Translations under genes and position numbers: made by a program
Shown here: one piece after another, positions 7,908 through 17,099 of the stretch
Numbering within the stretch: the stretch's first letter is position 1
Layout: each line of letters begins with the position of its first letter
Notes under the pieces: generated by a model
The model's input: the letters and a program-made list of their open reading frames with translations, nothing else
Told to the model about the DNA's origin: nothing
The model's database searches: none
Assembly (NCBI GenBank): GCA_018377375.1
Contig: JAGZZN010000001.1
Location: 1-64,000, forward strand
Source: Streptococcus parasanguinis
Lineage (GTDB): Bacteria; Bacillota; Bacilli; Lactobacillales; Streptococcaceae
DNA length: 64,000 bases
Reading direction: 5' to 3'

Positions 7908-10020
7908 TCGGAGCTACCAAACTAAGATTGACTTTTTCGCGTTCTACATCAATCTTCTTCACCCAGACGGTTACCAAATCACCTACTGATACGACCTGGC
8001 TTGGATGCTTGATAAACTGCTTGCTCATATGGGAGAAATGAATCAAGCCATCTTCGTGAATGCCAATATCGACAAAGGCTCCAAAGTCAACCACATTGCG
8101 CACAACCCCTTCTAATTTTTGGCCAATATGCAGGTCTTTAATATCCAAGACATCCTGACGGAGCACGGGTGCATCAAAGGAATCCCGCAAATCGCGACCT
8201 GGTTTTAGGAGATCGGCAATAATATCTTTCAGGGTTTCTGGTCCCAGATCCAGCTGAGTAGACATCTCCTTTATGTTCACAGCTTTTAATTTTTCCTGAG
8301 CGGATGCATCGAGGTCGGTAATTTCAAGAAGTTGAAAAAGTTTTTCAACTTCCTTGTAACTTTCAGGGTGAACGCCGGTATTGTCCAAGATATTTTTACT
8401 TTCAGGAATGCGTAAGAATCCAGCCGCTTGCTCGAAAGCCTTGGCGCCGAGACGAGGGACTTTTTTAATCTGTGCTCGTGAAAGAATCATTCCTTCTTCT
8501 TCCCGGTATTTCACAATATTTTCAGAGATGGTTTTATTGAGTCCTGCTACATGGGCTAAGAGAGAGGGACTAGCCGTATTGATATTGACCCCAACTTGGT
8601 TGACGACAGTATCTACCACGAAATCCAAGCTTTCTGTCAGTTTTTTCTGATTGACATCGTGTTGGTATTGACCGACACCGATGGATTTGGCATCGATTTT
8701 CACCAATTCTGCTAGCGGATCTTGCAAGCGACGGGCAATGGAGATGGCCGAGCGTTTTTCAACGGTTAGCTCTGGGAACTCATGACGGGCCAACTCACTA
8801 GCTGAGTAGACAGAGGCTCCGCTTTCATTGACAATAACATAGCGAACTCCTGGATGGTCATGAAGCACCTCTGCGACAAAGGCCTCACTTTCACGGCTGG
8901 CGGTTCCATTTCCAATCGCAATAATTTCTACTCCGAACTCCTTGATCAAGGAAGACAGTTCCTTTTTAGCCTGCTCGATCTGAGCTGGTTTTGCAGGAGC
9001 AACTGGATAGATGACCTGGGTGGCGAGCATCTTTCCTGTCTCATCGACAACGGCTAGTTTAGCACCGGTCCGAAAGGCTGGGTCAAATCCAAGGACCACG
9101 CGCCCTTTTAATGGAGGAATGAGCAATAGATTCCGTAGATTCTCAGAGAACAATTGAATGGCTCCGTCTTCTGCCACCTCCGTCAACTCTGTCCGAATCC
9201 GACGTTCAATCGCAGGAACGATTTTTTTCTTAACCGCTTGTTGAATAACCTCATCGACATAGGCATTTTTCGTTTTAAAACGAGCCTCAAAAATACGAAT
9301 GATCCGATCCAGTTGGTGCTCGAATCCGACTTTGAGAACGCCCAATTTTTCCCCACGATTGAGAGCTAGAGTCCGGTAACCTTGCATATTCTTGATCTTC
9401 TCAGAAAAATCATAATAGATTTCAAAGGTTCTCTTAGGATCTAAGCTTTCATCCTTCAAGGTTGACGTCATGAGGGAATGCCCATGAATTTCTTGATAAG
9501 TGAGGGCCCGTAATTGGGTATCCTCTGAAATAGCCTCTACCAGAATATCCACTGCACCAGCTAATGCTGCGGTTTCAGTTGGGAAGGCCTCGCAGGTAAA
9601 TTTCCGAGCCTCTGCTTCCAAGTCTGGACTATTTTGCAAAATGAGACGTGCCAAGGGGAAAAGTCCTGCTTCTCGAGCAATCGTCGCCTTGGTCCGCCGT
9701 TTTTCCTTATAAGGGAGATAAAGCTCTTCGACATCCGCTAATTTTTCAGCAGCCTCAATAGCCTGCTTGAGCGCCTCTGTCAGTTTGCCTTGTTCCTCAA
9801 TCTTAGCAAGGACGGTTTCCTTTCGTTCGGCTAGAGTCGTTAACGATTTGTCCCGGTCAATAATGGCCTTGATCGCTACTTCATCTAAATTTCCCGTCAT
9901 ATCTTTTCGATAGCGAGCAATGAAAGGAATAGTTGAGCCTTCTGCGGTCAGACTCAATACAGTATCGATTTGTTTTAAGCTAACACCCAATTCTTGGGCT
10001 ATTTTTTCATATTTATCCAT
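7894..10020 (-). CDS. tex: Tex family RNA-binding transcription accessory protein
   Basis: A 708-residue Tex protein: N-terminal helical region, YqgF-like RNase H fold ([19 protein letters not shown]), helix-hairpin-helix repeats ([18 protein letters not shown]), and a C-terminal S1 domain ([16 protein letters not shown] and onward). It binds nucleic acid and influences transcription; the exact role is unclear. The frame reaches a GTG at 10050, but family members start at [13 protein letters not shown], so I use the ATG at 10020. A TATAAT box ends only 7 bases before that ATG, so the mRNA may be leaderless. Confidence 0.95.
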   Translation of the reverse strand: MDKYEKIAQELGVSLKQIDTVLSLTAEGSTIPFIARYRKDMTGNLDEVAIKAIIDRDKSLTTLAERKETVLAKIEEQGKLTEALKQAIEAAEKLADVEELYLPYKEKRRTKATIAREAGLFPLARLILQNSPDLEAEARKFTCEAFPTETAALAGAVDILVEAISEDTQLRALTYQEIHGHSLMTSTLKDESLDPKRTFEIYYDFSEKIKNMQGYRTLALNRGEKLGVLKVGFEHQLDRIIRIFEARFKTKNAYVDEVIQQAVKKKIVPAIERRIRTELTEVAEDGAIQLFSENLRNLLLIPPLKGRVVLGFDPAFRTGAKLAVVDETGKMLATQVIYPVAPAKPAQIEQAKKELSSLIKEFGVEIIAIGNGTASRESEAFVAEVLHDHPGVRYVIVNESGASVYSASELARHEFPELTVEKRSAISIARRLQDPLAELVKIDAKSIGVGQYQHDVNQKKLTESLDFVVDTVVNQVGVNINTASPSLLAHVAGLNKTISENIVKYREEEGMILSRAQIKKVPRLGAKAFEQAAGFLRIPESKNILDNTGVHPESYKEVEKLFQLLEITDLDASAQEKLKAVNIKEMSTQLDLGPETLKDIIADLLKPGRDLRDSFDAPVLRQDVLDIKDLHIGQKLEGVVRNVVDFGAFVDIGIHEDGLIHFSHMSKQFIKHPSQVVSVGDLVTVWVKKIDVEREKVNLSLVAPNESD

Positions 10021-10027
10021 AGCTTCT

Positions 10028-10033
10028 ATTATA
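10028..10033 (-). promoter_or_regulatory. tex promoter -10, immediately upstream of the ATG
   Basis: On the minus strand TATGCTATAAT (extended -10) is followed by AGAAGCT and the ATG. The expected transcription start would be at or next to the start codon. Confidence 0.6.
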
Positions 10034-10198
10034 GCATATTTTGCTGCCACTAAGGGGGGAGATCGCCTGTTCTGGTCTCTGTTTCAGGGATTTTTCATAG
10101 AATAATTTTGACCCTATGGATCTTTCCTTTTATGCTCCATTTCCCCCTTGCTCTTTCCTTTTTGTTATAATGAAAGAAAATAAAAAGGAGGCCCAACA

Positions 10199-10348
10199 AT
10201 GGCTATTAAATTCTCAAAAACAGATGATCTTGATAAAATGTTTGAAAACTTTGCAAGTTTTCCAGATGTAGAAAAAACAGTCGAATTCCCCGAAGAAAAA
10301 AAGAAGGCAGAAACTGCTACAACTAAAGAAGCAAAGAAGGTTAAGTAA
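10199..10348 (+). CDS. SPJ_0845-type small protein (49 aa)
   Basis: A 49-residue, highly charged protein beginning MAIKFSKTDDLDKMFENF and ending in a Lys/Ala-rich tail. It resembles the small streptococcal family annotated SPJ_0845; function unknown. An excellent Shine-Dalgarno AAGGAGG lies 7-8 bases before the ATG, and an extended -10 (TGTTATAAT, -10 at 10166-10171) precedes it. The TAA overlaps the ATG of the following permease by one base (TAATG), so it is the first gene of a three-gene operon. Confidence 0.82.
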   Translation: MAIKFSKTDDLDKMFENFASFPDVEKTVEFPEEKKKAETATTKEAKKVK

Positions 10349-11253
10349 TGACATTCTTTCAACACCTTCCCTCTAGCGTCTTGCAGGCTGGGGCTATTTT
10401 TCTATCGATTATTATCGAGGCCCTACCTTTTGTCCTAATCGGAAGTATCATTTCAGGGATTATCGAGGTTTATATCACCCCCGAGAGGGTCTACCGCTTT
10501 CTTCCTAAGAATAAATTTGGGCGGATCTTCTTTGGGACTTTTATCGGCTTTATCTTTCCTTCCTGTGAATGTGGGATTGTTCCCATTATCAATCGCTTTC
10601 TAGAAAAGAAAGTCCCAAGTTATACTGCTGTTCCCTTTCTGGTGACAGCACCGGTCATCAATCCCATCGTTCTCTTTGCGACCTACTCAGCCTTTGGGAA
10701 TTCTGTCAAGATGGCCCTCTACCGCGCCCTTGGCTCCCTACTGGTCGCAACGGTGCTAGGGATCTTTCTTGGTTTTATTCAGACAGATTCGATCCAAAAA
10801 GAACATCGTAAGGCTGTACATGAACATGATTTTAGTAACTTGAGCAAAGGTCAAAAGCTCTTTCAAGTCCTGGTGCAAGCCATTGATGAATTCTTTGATA
10901 CGGGACGCTACTTGGTATTTGGTTGTCTCTTTGCCAGCCTCGTCCAAGTCTATGTCCCAACACGGATTCTCACTTCGATCAGTGCAACACCGGTTATTGC
11001 TATTCTCCTTCTCATGGTTTTGTCCTTTCTCCTCTCACTATGTAGCGAGGCGGACGCCTTTGTTGGATCCTCTCTTCTAACAAGTTTTGGAGTAGCGCCT
11101 GTTCTTGCCTTTTTGGTGATTGGGCCTATGCTTGATGTCAAAAATCTCCTCATGATGAAAAATTATCTCAAGACCCGTTTCATCTGGCAATTTATCGGGA
11201 TTGTGAGTGGAGTTGTGCTCCTTTATGCTTGGTTTGTGGGGGTAGTGCTATGA
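10348..11253 (+). CDS. ArsP-like permease (DUF318/UPF0718)
   Basis: A 301-residue membrane protein of the permease family PF03773, with about eight helices. The conserved FPSCECGIVPI motif is near residues 71-81 and a second half contains LCSEADAFVG. Some family members export methylarsenite; the substrate of the streptococcal form is not known. Its stop overlaps the start of the next gene (ATGA), which encodes its usual TIGR03943 partner. Confidence 0.88.
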   Translation: MTFFQHLPSSVLQAGAIFLSIIIEALPFVLIGSIISGIIEVYITPERVYRFLPKNKFGRIFFGTFIGFIFPSCECGIVPIINRFLEKKVPSYTAVPFLVTAPVINPIVLFATYSAFGNSVKMALYRALGSLLVATVLGIFLGFIQTDSIQKEHRKAVHEHDFSNLSKGQKLFQVLVQAIDEFFDTGRYLVFGCLFASLVQVYVPTRILTSISATPVIAILLLMVLSFLLSLCSEADAFVGSSLLTSFGVAPVLAFLVIGPMLDVKNLLMMKNYLKTRFIWQFIGIVSGVVLLYAWFVGVVL

Positions 11254-12065
11254 TTCGTTTCTTGATATTAGCTGGCTATTTTGAGCTCACCATGTACCTG
11301 CAATTATCTGGTAAGCTCAATCAATACATCAACTTACACTATTCTTACTTGGCTTATATTTCCATGTTCTTGTCATTTGTTTTAGCTCTTGTGCAGCTGA
11401 TCATCTGGGTCAAGCAGATGAAGATCCACAGTCATCTCTCTGGCTTCTGGGCAAAAGTGGCGAGTATCTTCTTGCTCTGTATTCCTTTGTTTGTCGGGCT
11501 ATTTTTCCCTACAGTGACACTGGATTCCCAAACAGTTTCTGCCAAAGGCTACCACTTCCCGGTTGCGGCCGGTTCTTCCAAGGAAATCCAGCAGGACGAA
11601 GGGACAACAACCCAGTATCTCAAACCAGATACTAGTAGCTATTTTACCAAGTCAGCCTATGAATCAGAAATGAAGCAGGCGGCAAAGAAATATGTTGATA
11701 AAAAAGTGATCCAGGTGACCACTGAGAATTACATGGAAGTCATGGAGGTTATTTATGATTATCCTGACCAATTTGCAGGAAAGACAATCGAGCTGACCGG
11801 CTTTGTATACAATGACCCCAATAACAAGGATAGCCAATTCCTCTTTCGCTTTGGGATCATCCACTGTATCGCAGATTCCGGAGTCTACGGTCTCTTAACG
11901 ACGGGTGCTCCGCAGCATTTCGAAAACAACACTTGGATCCATGCGAAAGGAACCTTGTCCATTGAATACCACAAGCAGCTCAAGCAAAGCTTGCCTGTCC
12001 TTCACATTAGCGATTGTAAGACCATTACGAAACCGGATAATCCATATGTCTACCGCGTATTCTGA
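11250..12065 (+). CDS. TIGR03943 family putative permease subunit (DUF1980, YcgQ-like)
   Basis: A 271-residue protein with two N-terminal membrane segments pairs, a loop, and a larger extracellular C-terminal part with a beta-rich domain (GKTIELTGFVYND, then RFGIIHCIADSG). Members of this family sit beside the ArsP-like permease (YcgR/YcgQ in Bacillus) and probably form a transporter with it. Start chosen at the ATG that overlaps the permease stop; the in-frame upstream codons lie inside the permease gene. Confidence 0.85.
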   Translation: MIRFLILAGYFELTMYLQLSGKLNQYINLHYSYLAYISMFLSFVLALVQLIIWVKQMKIHSHLSGFWAKVASIFLLCIPLFVGLFFPTVTLDSQTVSAKGYHFPVAAGSSKEIQQDEGTTTQYLKPDTSSYFTKSAYESEMKQAAKKYVDKKVIQVTTENYMEVMEVIYDYPDQFAGKTIELTGFVYNDPNNKDSQFLFRFGIIHCIADSGVYGLLTTGAPQHFENNTWIHAKGTLSIEYHKQLKQSLPVLHISDCKTITKPDNPYVYRVF

Positions 12066-12116
12066 TGGAGTCACCAAGTTTCTTCGGTGGTCGATCCAAA
12101 CAGCTTATAACAGTTC

Positions 12117-12147
12117 AAGCTAGAATCCACATTGATTCTAGCTTTTT
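12117..12147 (+). terminator. Terminator of the permease operon
   Basis: AAGCTAGAATC pairs with GATTCTAGCTT around a 6-base loop, followed by TTTTT. Confidence 0.9.
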
Positions 12148-12269
12148 CTATGCTTTCCTCTCAAATCCTCTAATCCAAGCGGAAAATATTCGGAACAACG
12201 ATTCCATCAAAGAAATCTTGTAGATTTTATGGTAAAATATGGTTAATAAAATAGGAAATAGGTACTTAA

Positions 12270-13736
12270 ATGTCTTCAAAAGTTATTGTAACCATTTTCG
12301 GGGCTAGTGGAGATTTAGCCAAGCGCAAACTCTACCCATCCCTTTTTAGACTCTATAAATCAGGAAATCTATCTGAACACTTTGCGGTTATCGGAACAGC
12401 TCGCAGACCATGGAGCAAGGAATACTTTGAATCAGTCGTGGTAGAATCTATCACAGATCTGGCAGATAGCCCACAACAAGCTCAAGAATTCGCTAGCCAT
12501 TTCTACTACCAAAGCCACGATGTCAATGATACCGAACATTACATTGCCCTGCGTGAATTGCAAAATAGCTTGGATGAAAAATACCAAACAGAACACAACA
12601 AGGTCTTCTTCTTGTCCATGGCTCCTCAATTTTTTGGAACCATTGCCAAACACCTCAAATCCGAAGGAATTGTGGATGGACAAGGCTTTGAGCGCTTGAT
12701 CGTTGAAAAACCTTTCGGTACAGACCTAGAAACAGCTAGTCAGCTCAACAAGGAATTGGAAGAAACCTTTGATGAAGAACAAATCTTCCGGATCGACCAT
12801 TACCTTGGAAAAGAAATGATCCAAAATATCTTTGCCATTCGTTTTGGAAATCTTATTTTTGATAATCTCTGGAACCGAGATTTTATTGACAATATCCAAA
12901 TTACTTTTGCTGAACGCTTGGGGGTTGAAGAACGCGGTGGCTACTACGATCACTCGGGGGCCCTTCGAGATATGGTGCAAAACCATACCCTTCAGCTTTT
13001 GTCATTGCTTGCCATGGATAAACCAGCTACCTTTACCAAGGATGCAATTCGGGCAGAAAAAGTTAAAGTTTTTGAGCAATTGCACAATCCAACAGATGAC
13101 GAATTGAAGAAATTCTTTATCCGTGGTCAATACCATTCAGGTACGATCGAAGGGAAAAAAGATATCTCTTATCGCAGTGAGCCAAATGTCGACCCTGAAT
13201 CTACTACGGAAACCTATGCTTCTGGTGCATTCTTTGTTGATAGCGATCGCTTCCGCGGAGTGCCTTTCTTCTTCCGTACCGGAAAACGCTTGACGCAAAA
13301 AGGAACCATGGTCAATGTGGTCTTCAAGCAAACCGACTCCATCTTTGGACATAGCTTGCAACCAAATGTCTTGACCATTTATATCCAACCAAATGAAGGT
13401 TTCTCATTGAGCATCAACGGAAAAGAGGTCGGAGAAAAATTCAGTATCGCACCAATTTCCTTTGACTACGAAACAGATGCGACCGCAACTGGAGCTTCAC
13501 CAGAGCCTTATGAAAAATTAATTTTCGACGTTTTGAACAATGACTCAACCAATTACAGCCACTGGCACGAAGTCCGTGCTTCATGGCAATTGATTGACCG
13601 GATCGAAAAATTATGGGCCGAAGATGGAGCACCGCTCTATGAGTACAAGTCAGGATCCATGGGACCAACTGCATCCGATGATCTCCTTGCAGAGTACGGA
13701 GCCGAATGGGTTTGGAAACCTGAACCTAAGAATTAA
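12270..13736 (+). CDS. zwf: Glucose-6-phosphate dehydrogenase
   Basis: A 488-residue enzyme, oxidative pentose phosphate pathway, NADP-dependent. The Rossmann motif GASGDLAKRKLYPSL is at residues 10-24 and the active-site motif RIDHYLGKE is present near residue 177. Monocistronic: an extended -10 (TGGTAAAAT) stands upstream at about 12231 and a terminator follows directly. The SD is weak (AGGAAATAGG, somewhat distant from the ATG). Confidence 0.97.
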   Translation: MSSKVIVTIFGASGDLAKRKLYPSLFRLYKSGNLSEHFAVIGTARRPWSKEYFESVVVESITDLADSPQQAQEFASHFYYQSHDVNDTEHYIALRELQNSLDEKYQTEHNKVFFLSMAPQFFGTIAKHLKSEGIVDGQGFERLIVEKPFGTDLETASQLNKELEETFDEEQIFRIDHYLGKEMIQNIFAIRFGNLIFDNLWNRDFIDNIQITFAERLGVEERGGYYDHSGALRDMVQNHTLQLLSLLAMDKPATFTKDAIRAEKVKVFEQLHNPTDDELKKFFIRGQYHSGTIEGKKDISYRSEPNVDPESTTETYASGAFFVDSDRFRGVPFFFRTGKRLTQKGTMVNVVFKQTDSIFGHSLQPNVLTIYIQPNEGFSLSINGKEVGEKFSIAPISFDYETDATATGASPEPYEKLIFDVLNNDSTNYSHWHEVRASWQLIDRIEKLWAEDGAPLYEYKSGSMGPTASDDLLAEYGAEWVWKPEPKN

Positions 13737-13742
13737 GGAAAG

Positions 13743-13764
13743 CCACCTTCGGGTGGTTTTTTTG
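13743..13764 (+). terminator. zwf terminator
   Basis: CCACC TTCG GGTGG followed by seven T: a textbook UUCG tetraloop terminator. Confidence 0.95.
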
Positions 13765-13779
13765 ATAGCGCAAGGAAAC

Positions 13780-13816
13780 AAAAAGACAAATTGTCCTTCC
13801 AACAATTTGTCTTTTT
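13780..13816. terminator. Bidirectional terminator between zwf and ftsY
   Basis: AAAAGACAAATTGT pairs with ACAATTTGTCTTTTT around CCTTCCA. A run on one side and T run on the other allow it to stop ftsY transcription coming from the right as well. Confidence 0.9.
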
Positions 13817-13827
13817 CTATTTGACTC

Positions 13828-15474
13828 TTAAATCAAGCCTTCCAAGAGGCCTCTCATGAAGTTTTCTGAGTGGAATGGTCCGATGTCATCAATCTTTTCT
13901 CCGAATCCAATCAACTTCACTGGGATGTCCAACTCTTCACGGATCGCAAGGACGACCCCACCTCGAGCCGTTCCATCGATCTTGGTCAATACAATCCCTG
14001 TCACAGGCGTAATTTTTGAAAATTCTTTCGCTTGCACCAAGGCATTTTGACCAGTTGATGCATCGAGGGCTAGCAAGGTTTCATGCGGTGCATCAGGTAC
14101 CACACGCTTGATAATGCGCCCGATTTTTTCAAGCTCGGCCATGAGGTTGTCCTTGTTTTGCAGACGACCAGCTGTATCAATCATCAGAACATCGATGTTT
14201 TCAGCGATCGCGCGTTCCATTCCATCAAATACGACGCTAGCAGGATCTGATTTTTCAGGACCTGTTACAACTGGAACATCTACACGGCGTCCCCATTCTG
14301 CTAGTTGAGCCACTGCTCCTGCACGGAAGGTATCTGCTGCAACTAACATGACTTTCTTGCCTTCTTGTTTATAGCGATGGGCTAACTTCCCGATAGAGGT
14401 TGTTTTACCAACTCCATTGACCCCAACAAAGAGCATGACCGTGAGACCATCTTGAAAACGAATGGCTTCATTAAATTGGCCATCCTTTTCATACAAGTCC
14501 ACCAATTTTTCGATGATCACGCGCTTGAGAGCATCTGGTTTTTTGGCATTTTCCAAACGGGCTTCATAGCGCAACTCTTCGGTTAAATTAGAGGCCACTT
14601 GAACCCCAACGTCACTCATGATCAAGAGTTCTTCCAATTCTTCAAAGAATTCTTCATCGACTGAACGGAAATTGGCAAAGAAGGCATTGAGACGTGCTCC
14701 AAATCCAGTTCGTGTCTTTTTCAAGCTACGATCGTATTTTTCCTGAATGGTTTCTTGCTCTGGCTCAACCTCGTCTGGAATTGGCTCTTCTGCCTCTTCA
14801 ACAGTTCTTTCCTCAACGGCTGATGCAGCTTCTCCTTCAGGAAGTCTAGACTCGGCTTCTGCCACTTCTGAAGTTTCCTCCACTTGAGCGATCGCTTCTG
14901 ATACTTCAGGTTCTAGGACCTCATCCTGAGCGTCTACTAGTTCTGGAGACTCTTCTTCTGTCGTGCTCCCTTCTACTAGCTCAGCTTCAGATGATGGAGA
15001 AGCAATCGGTGACTCTTCTTCCAGTTCTGAACCGTTAGCCCCATCTGCTTCCTCACCATTTTCAGTTTCTTCCGCTTCTTCAAGAGGCTCAGTCTCCGTG
15101 TCATCAGCTAGTGGTGAAACTTCTTGAGGAATTGCTTCTGTTTGAGCAGGTTCAAAGGCAACTGGAGGCTCCTCTACTGGTTCTTGATCTTCAGGAGTCT
15201 CTGAAGTCACGATTTCTTCAACAAGAGGTTCCTCTGCCGGCTCTTCTTGAGCAACGGTTGAAATAGGTTGATGAGTGGCTGCAATTCGCGCTTTGAGCTC
15301 TTGGTAATAAGCCTCCATATCAGCGATTTTTTGCTCTTCCTTGTCATTTAAGGTAGCCGCCGGCTCCTCTTTGACAGTTTCTTCAACCTCAGTACTTTCC
15401 GTCACTTCTTCCGAAGACGGAAGCACTTTTTCAGTTTCTTCTTTTTTTCCAAATAAACGATCAAATAATCCCAT
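13828..15474 (-). CDS. ftsY: Signal recognition particle receptor FtsY
   Basis: A 548-residue SRP receptor GTPase that docks SRP-ribosome complexes at the membrane. Residues 1-12 are a short amphipathic start (MGLFDRLFGKKE), residues about 13-245 are a very acidic, low-complexity region of Glu/Ala/Val/Pro/Ser, and the NG GTPase domain occupies the rest: G1 GVNGVGKTTSIGKLA, G3 DTAGRLQNK, G4 TKIDGTARGG. The acidic part is much longer than in Bacillus FtsY (about 329 residues in total). Last gene of the rnc-smc-HAD-HAD-ftsY run, adjacent to the HAD gene with no gap. Confidence 0.96.
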   Translation of the reverse strand: MGLFDRLFGKKEETEKVLPSSEEVTESTEVEETVKEEPAATLNDKEEQKIADMEAYYQELKARIAATHQPISTVAQEEPAEEPLVEEIVTSETPEDQEPVEEPPVAFEPAQTEAIPQEVSPLADDTETEPLEEAEETENGEEADGANGSELEEESPIASPSSEAELVEGSTTEEESPELVDAQDEVLEPEVSEAIAQVEETSEVAEAESRLPEGEAASAVEERTVEEAEEPIPDEVEPEQETIQEKYDRSLKKTRTGFGARLNAFFANFRSVDEEFFEELEELLIMSDVGVQVASNLTEELRYEARLENAKKPDALKRVIIEKLVDLYEKDGQFNEAIRFQDGLTVMLFVGVNGVGKTTSIGKLAHRYKQEGKKVMLVAADTFRAGAVAQLAEWGRRVDVPVVTGPEKSDPASVVFDGMERAIAENIDVLMIDTAGRLQNKDNLMAELEKIGRIIKRVVPDAPHETLLALDASTGQNALVQAKEFSKITPVTGIVLTKIDGTARGGVVLAIREELDIPVKLIGFGEKIDDIGPFHSENFMRGLLEGLI

Positions 15475-16296
15475 TTATTCACTCTCCTTTAGCACATAAT
15501 TTTCAATCGCCCATGCGACAGCATCTTGGTCATTGGTCACAGGGGCCACAAGCGCTGCAACTTCCTTCACTGCTGGAATCGCATTGCCCATGGCAACCCC
15601 TAGTCCAGCCCACTGGATCATAGACAGGTCATTGGCTTCATCTCCACAGGCCATGACTTGATCTGCCTTAAGGCCCAAAATAGCTGCCAGTGCCTCTAAA
15701 CCTGTCGCCTTGTGAACATTTTTAGGGCACCATTCCAGCAACATTTCCCGAGATTTAAAAATTTCATAGTCTTGAAATAAGTCCGGCTTGATCTGCTTGA
15801 TCGCTGCATCTAAAAAGTCTTGATCGACTGCTGTCACACACTTGTTGTAGGAAATCGTGGATGGCAGGTCTTTAAAATCTGTTTCAATAAAGTTCAGGTA
15901 GGGATTGTAAAGGGAATAGAGAGACTTTCGATCTGCATGAATCTCATAAACCGTTCCCTCACTGATAGCATCCAGCGGAAGGCCTAGACGGGCTGTTTCA
16001 TCATGAATGGTTGCGACATCTTCTGCTGCCAAGACAACTTTTGAGAGGATTTCTCCATTATTTCGCTGCACTAGACCACCGTTGAAAGTAATCGTATACT
16101 CTTCTTTGAGGCCTGCTGTTCCCAATTCTTCTAAAAGAAAATCCATGGCTTTCAAGGGACGACCAGTGGTTAGAACCACCTTGACACCTTGGGCCTGTGC
16201 AGCAGCGAGGGCTGCTCTATTGCGAGGGGAGATCTTTTTTTCTGAATTGAGAAGGGTCCCATCTAAATCCAGCGCAATCAAGGCAATCTGACTCAT
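15475..16296 (-). CDS. Cof-type HAD-IIB sugar-phosphate phosphatase
   Basis: A 273-residue haloacid dehalogenase-type hydrolase. Motif I DLDGTLLNSEK (residues 9-19), motif II TTGR, and the distal GDEANDLSMIQWAG motif are all present, with a C2 cap between them. Cof-type enzymes hydrolyse sugar phosphates or flavin/PLP phosphates; the substrate is not predictable. It overlaps the next HAD gene by 4 bases, and this tandem pair between smc and ftsY is typical of streptococci. Confidence 0.9.
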   Translation of the reverse strand: MSQIALIALDLDGTLLNSEKKISPRNRAALAAAQAQGVKVVLTTGRPLKAMDFLLEELGTAGLKEEYTITFNGGLVQRNNGEILSKVVLAAEDVATIHDETARLGLPLDAISEGTVYEIHADRKSLYSLYNPYLNFIETDFKDLPSTISYNKCVTAVDQDFLDAAIKQIKPDLFQDYEIFKSREMLLEWCPKNVHKATGLEALAAILGLKADQVMACGDEANDLSMIQWAGLGVAMGNAIPAVKEVAALVAPVTNDQDAVAWAIENYVLKESE

Positions 16297-17099
16297 ACAA
16301 TTTCCTCCATGTAGCGTAGGACAGAACCAGTCGCATGGTGGCCGATGACTGTTTCAGCAATCGCCAAGATTTCAGGTCGTGCATTTTCTGGCGCTACAGG
16401 ATGGCCCACGACTTGCATCATATGGAGGTCATTTAGGTTATCTCCGAAAGCCATCACCTGATCCATCGAGATCCCTAGTTTATCCGCTAAGGCAGTAATC
16501 GCCACTCCCTTATCGACATAATCGAGGACAATATCAATTGATTCAAAGCCTGTCGTCATCGCTTTGACACCGGGGATATTCTCAGTGACCCATTGTTCAC
16601 CTTCTAAGACCAGAGCTGCATCAAAGTTGGTGGTCAATTTGAAAATTTCATCCTGAATATCCGCTAAGCTTTTCACTTTTTGAATATTTTCATTGTAGTG
16701 TTGACTCAAGGCCAGATAGTCGGGATCTACTGTTTCTAAGACATAGCTTCCTTTTTTCCCAGTCAAAAGCAGTTTATTCGGGTCTGCATAAGGGGAAGCT
16801 TTCAAAGCTTCAAAAACACCCAAATAAAAGTCTTTGGACATGGTCGCTTCGTAGAGATCTTCTCCATGAAATTCTACCACACTACCATTTTCAGCAATGA
16901 AAATCATCTGGTCTTCAAAGCCTTTAAAGAGGGATTTGAGAGAAAGGAGGGCACGGCCACTCGCAGCAGCAAAATAGATGCCTTTTTCTTTGCAGCTTGC
17001 TAACACCTTGCGTAAAAGGTCTTGATCGTACTGATGTTGGTCATTTAGAAAGGTCCCATCCATATCCGTAGCGATCAATTTAATATCATTATTCTTCAT
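16293..17099 (-). CDS. Cof-type HAD-IIB phosphatase (second copy)
   Basis: A 268-residue paralogue of the preceding enzyme: DMDGTFLNDQ (residues 12-21), ASGRALLS, and GDNLNDLHMMQ. The two share architecture but differ clearly in sequence, so it is an old duplication. Its start overlaps smc by 11 bases. Confidence 0.9.
   Translation of the reverse strand: MKNNDIKLIATDMDGTFLNDQHQYDQDLLRKVLASCKEKGIYFAAASGRALLSLKSLFKGFEDQMIFIAENGSVVEFHGEDLYEATMSKDFYLGVFEALKASPYADPNKLLLTGKKGSYVLETVDPDYLALSQHYNENIQKVKSLADIQDEIFKLTTNFDAALVLEGEQWVTENIPGVKAMTTGFESIDIVLDYVDKGVAITALADKLGISMDQVMAFGDNLNDLHMMQVVGHPVAPENARPEILAIAETVIGHHATGSVLRYMEEIV

Noticed and set aside
7894..10050. GTG start at 10050 for tex
   Set aside because: No SD, and the family begins at the ATG 30 bases inside; the -10 box also lies between.
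10165..10365. 66-codon minus frame
   Set aside because: Overlaps the SPJ_0845-type gene with strong SD on the + strand and the permease start.
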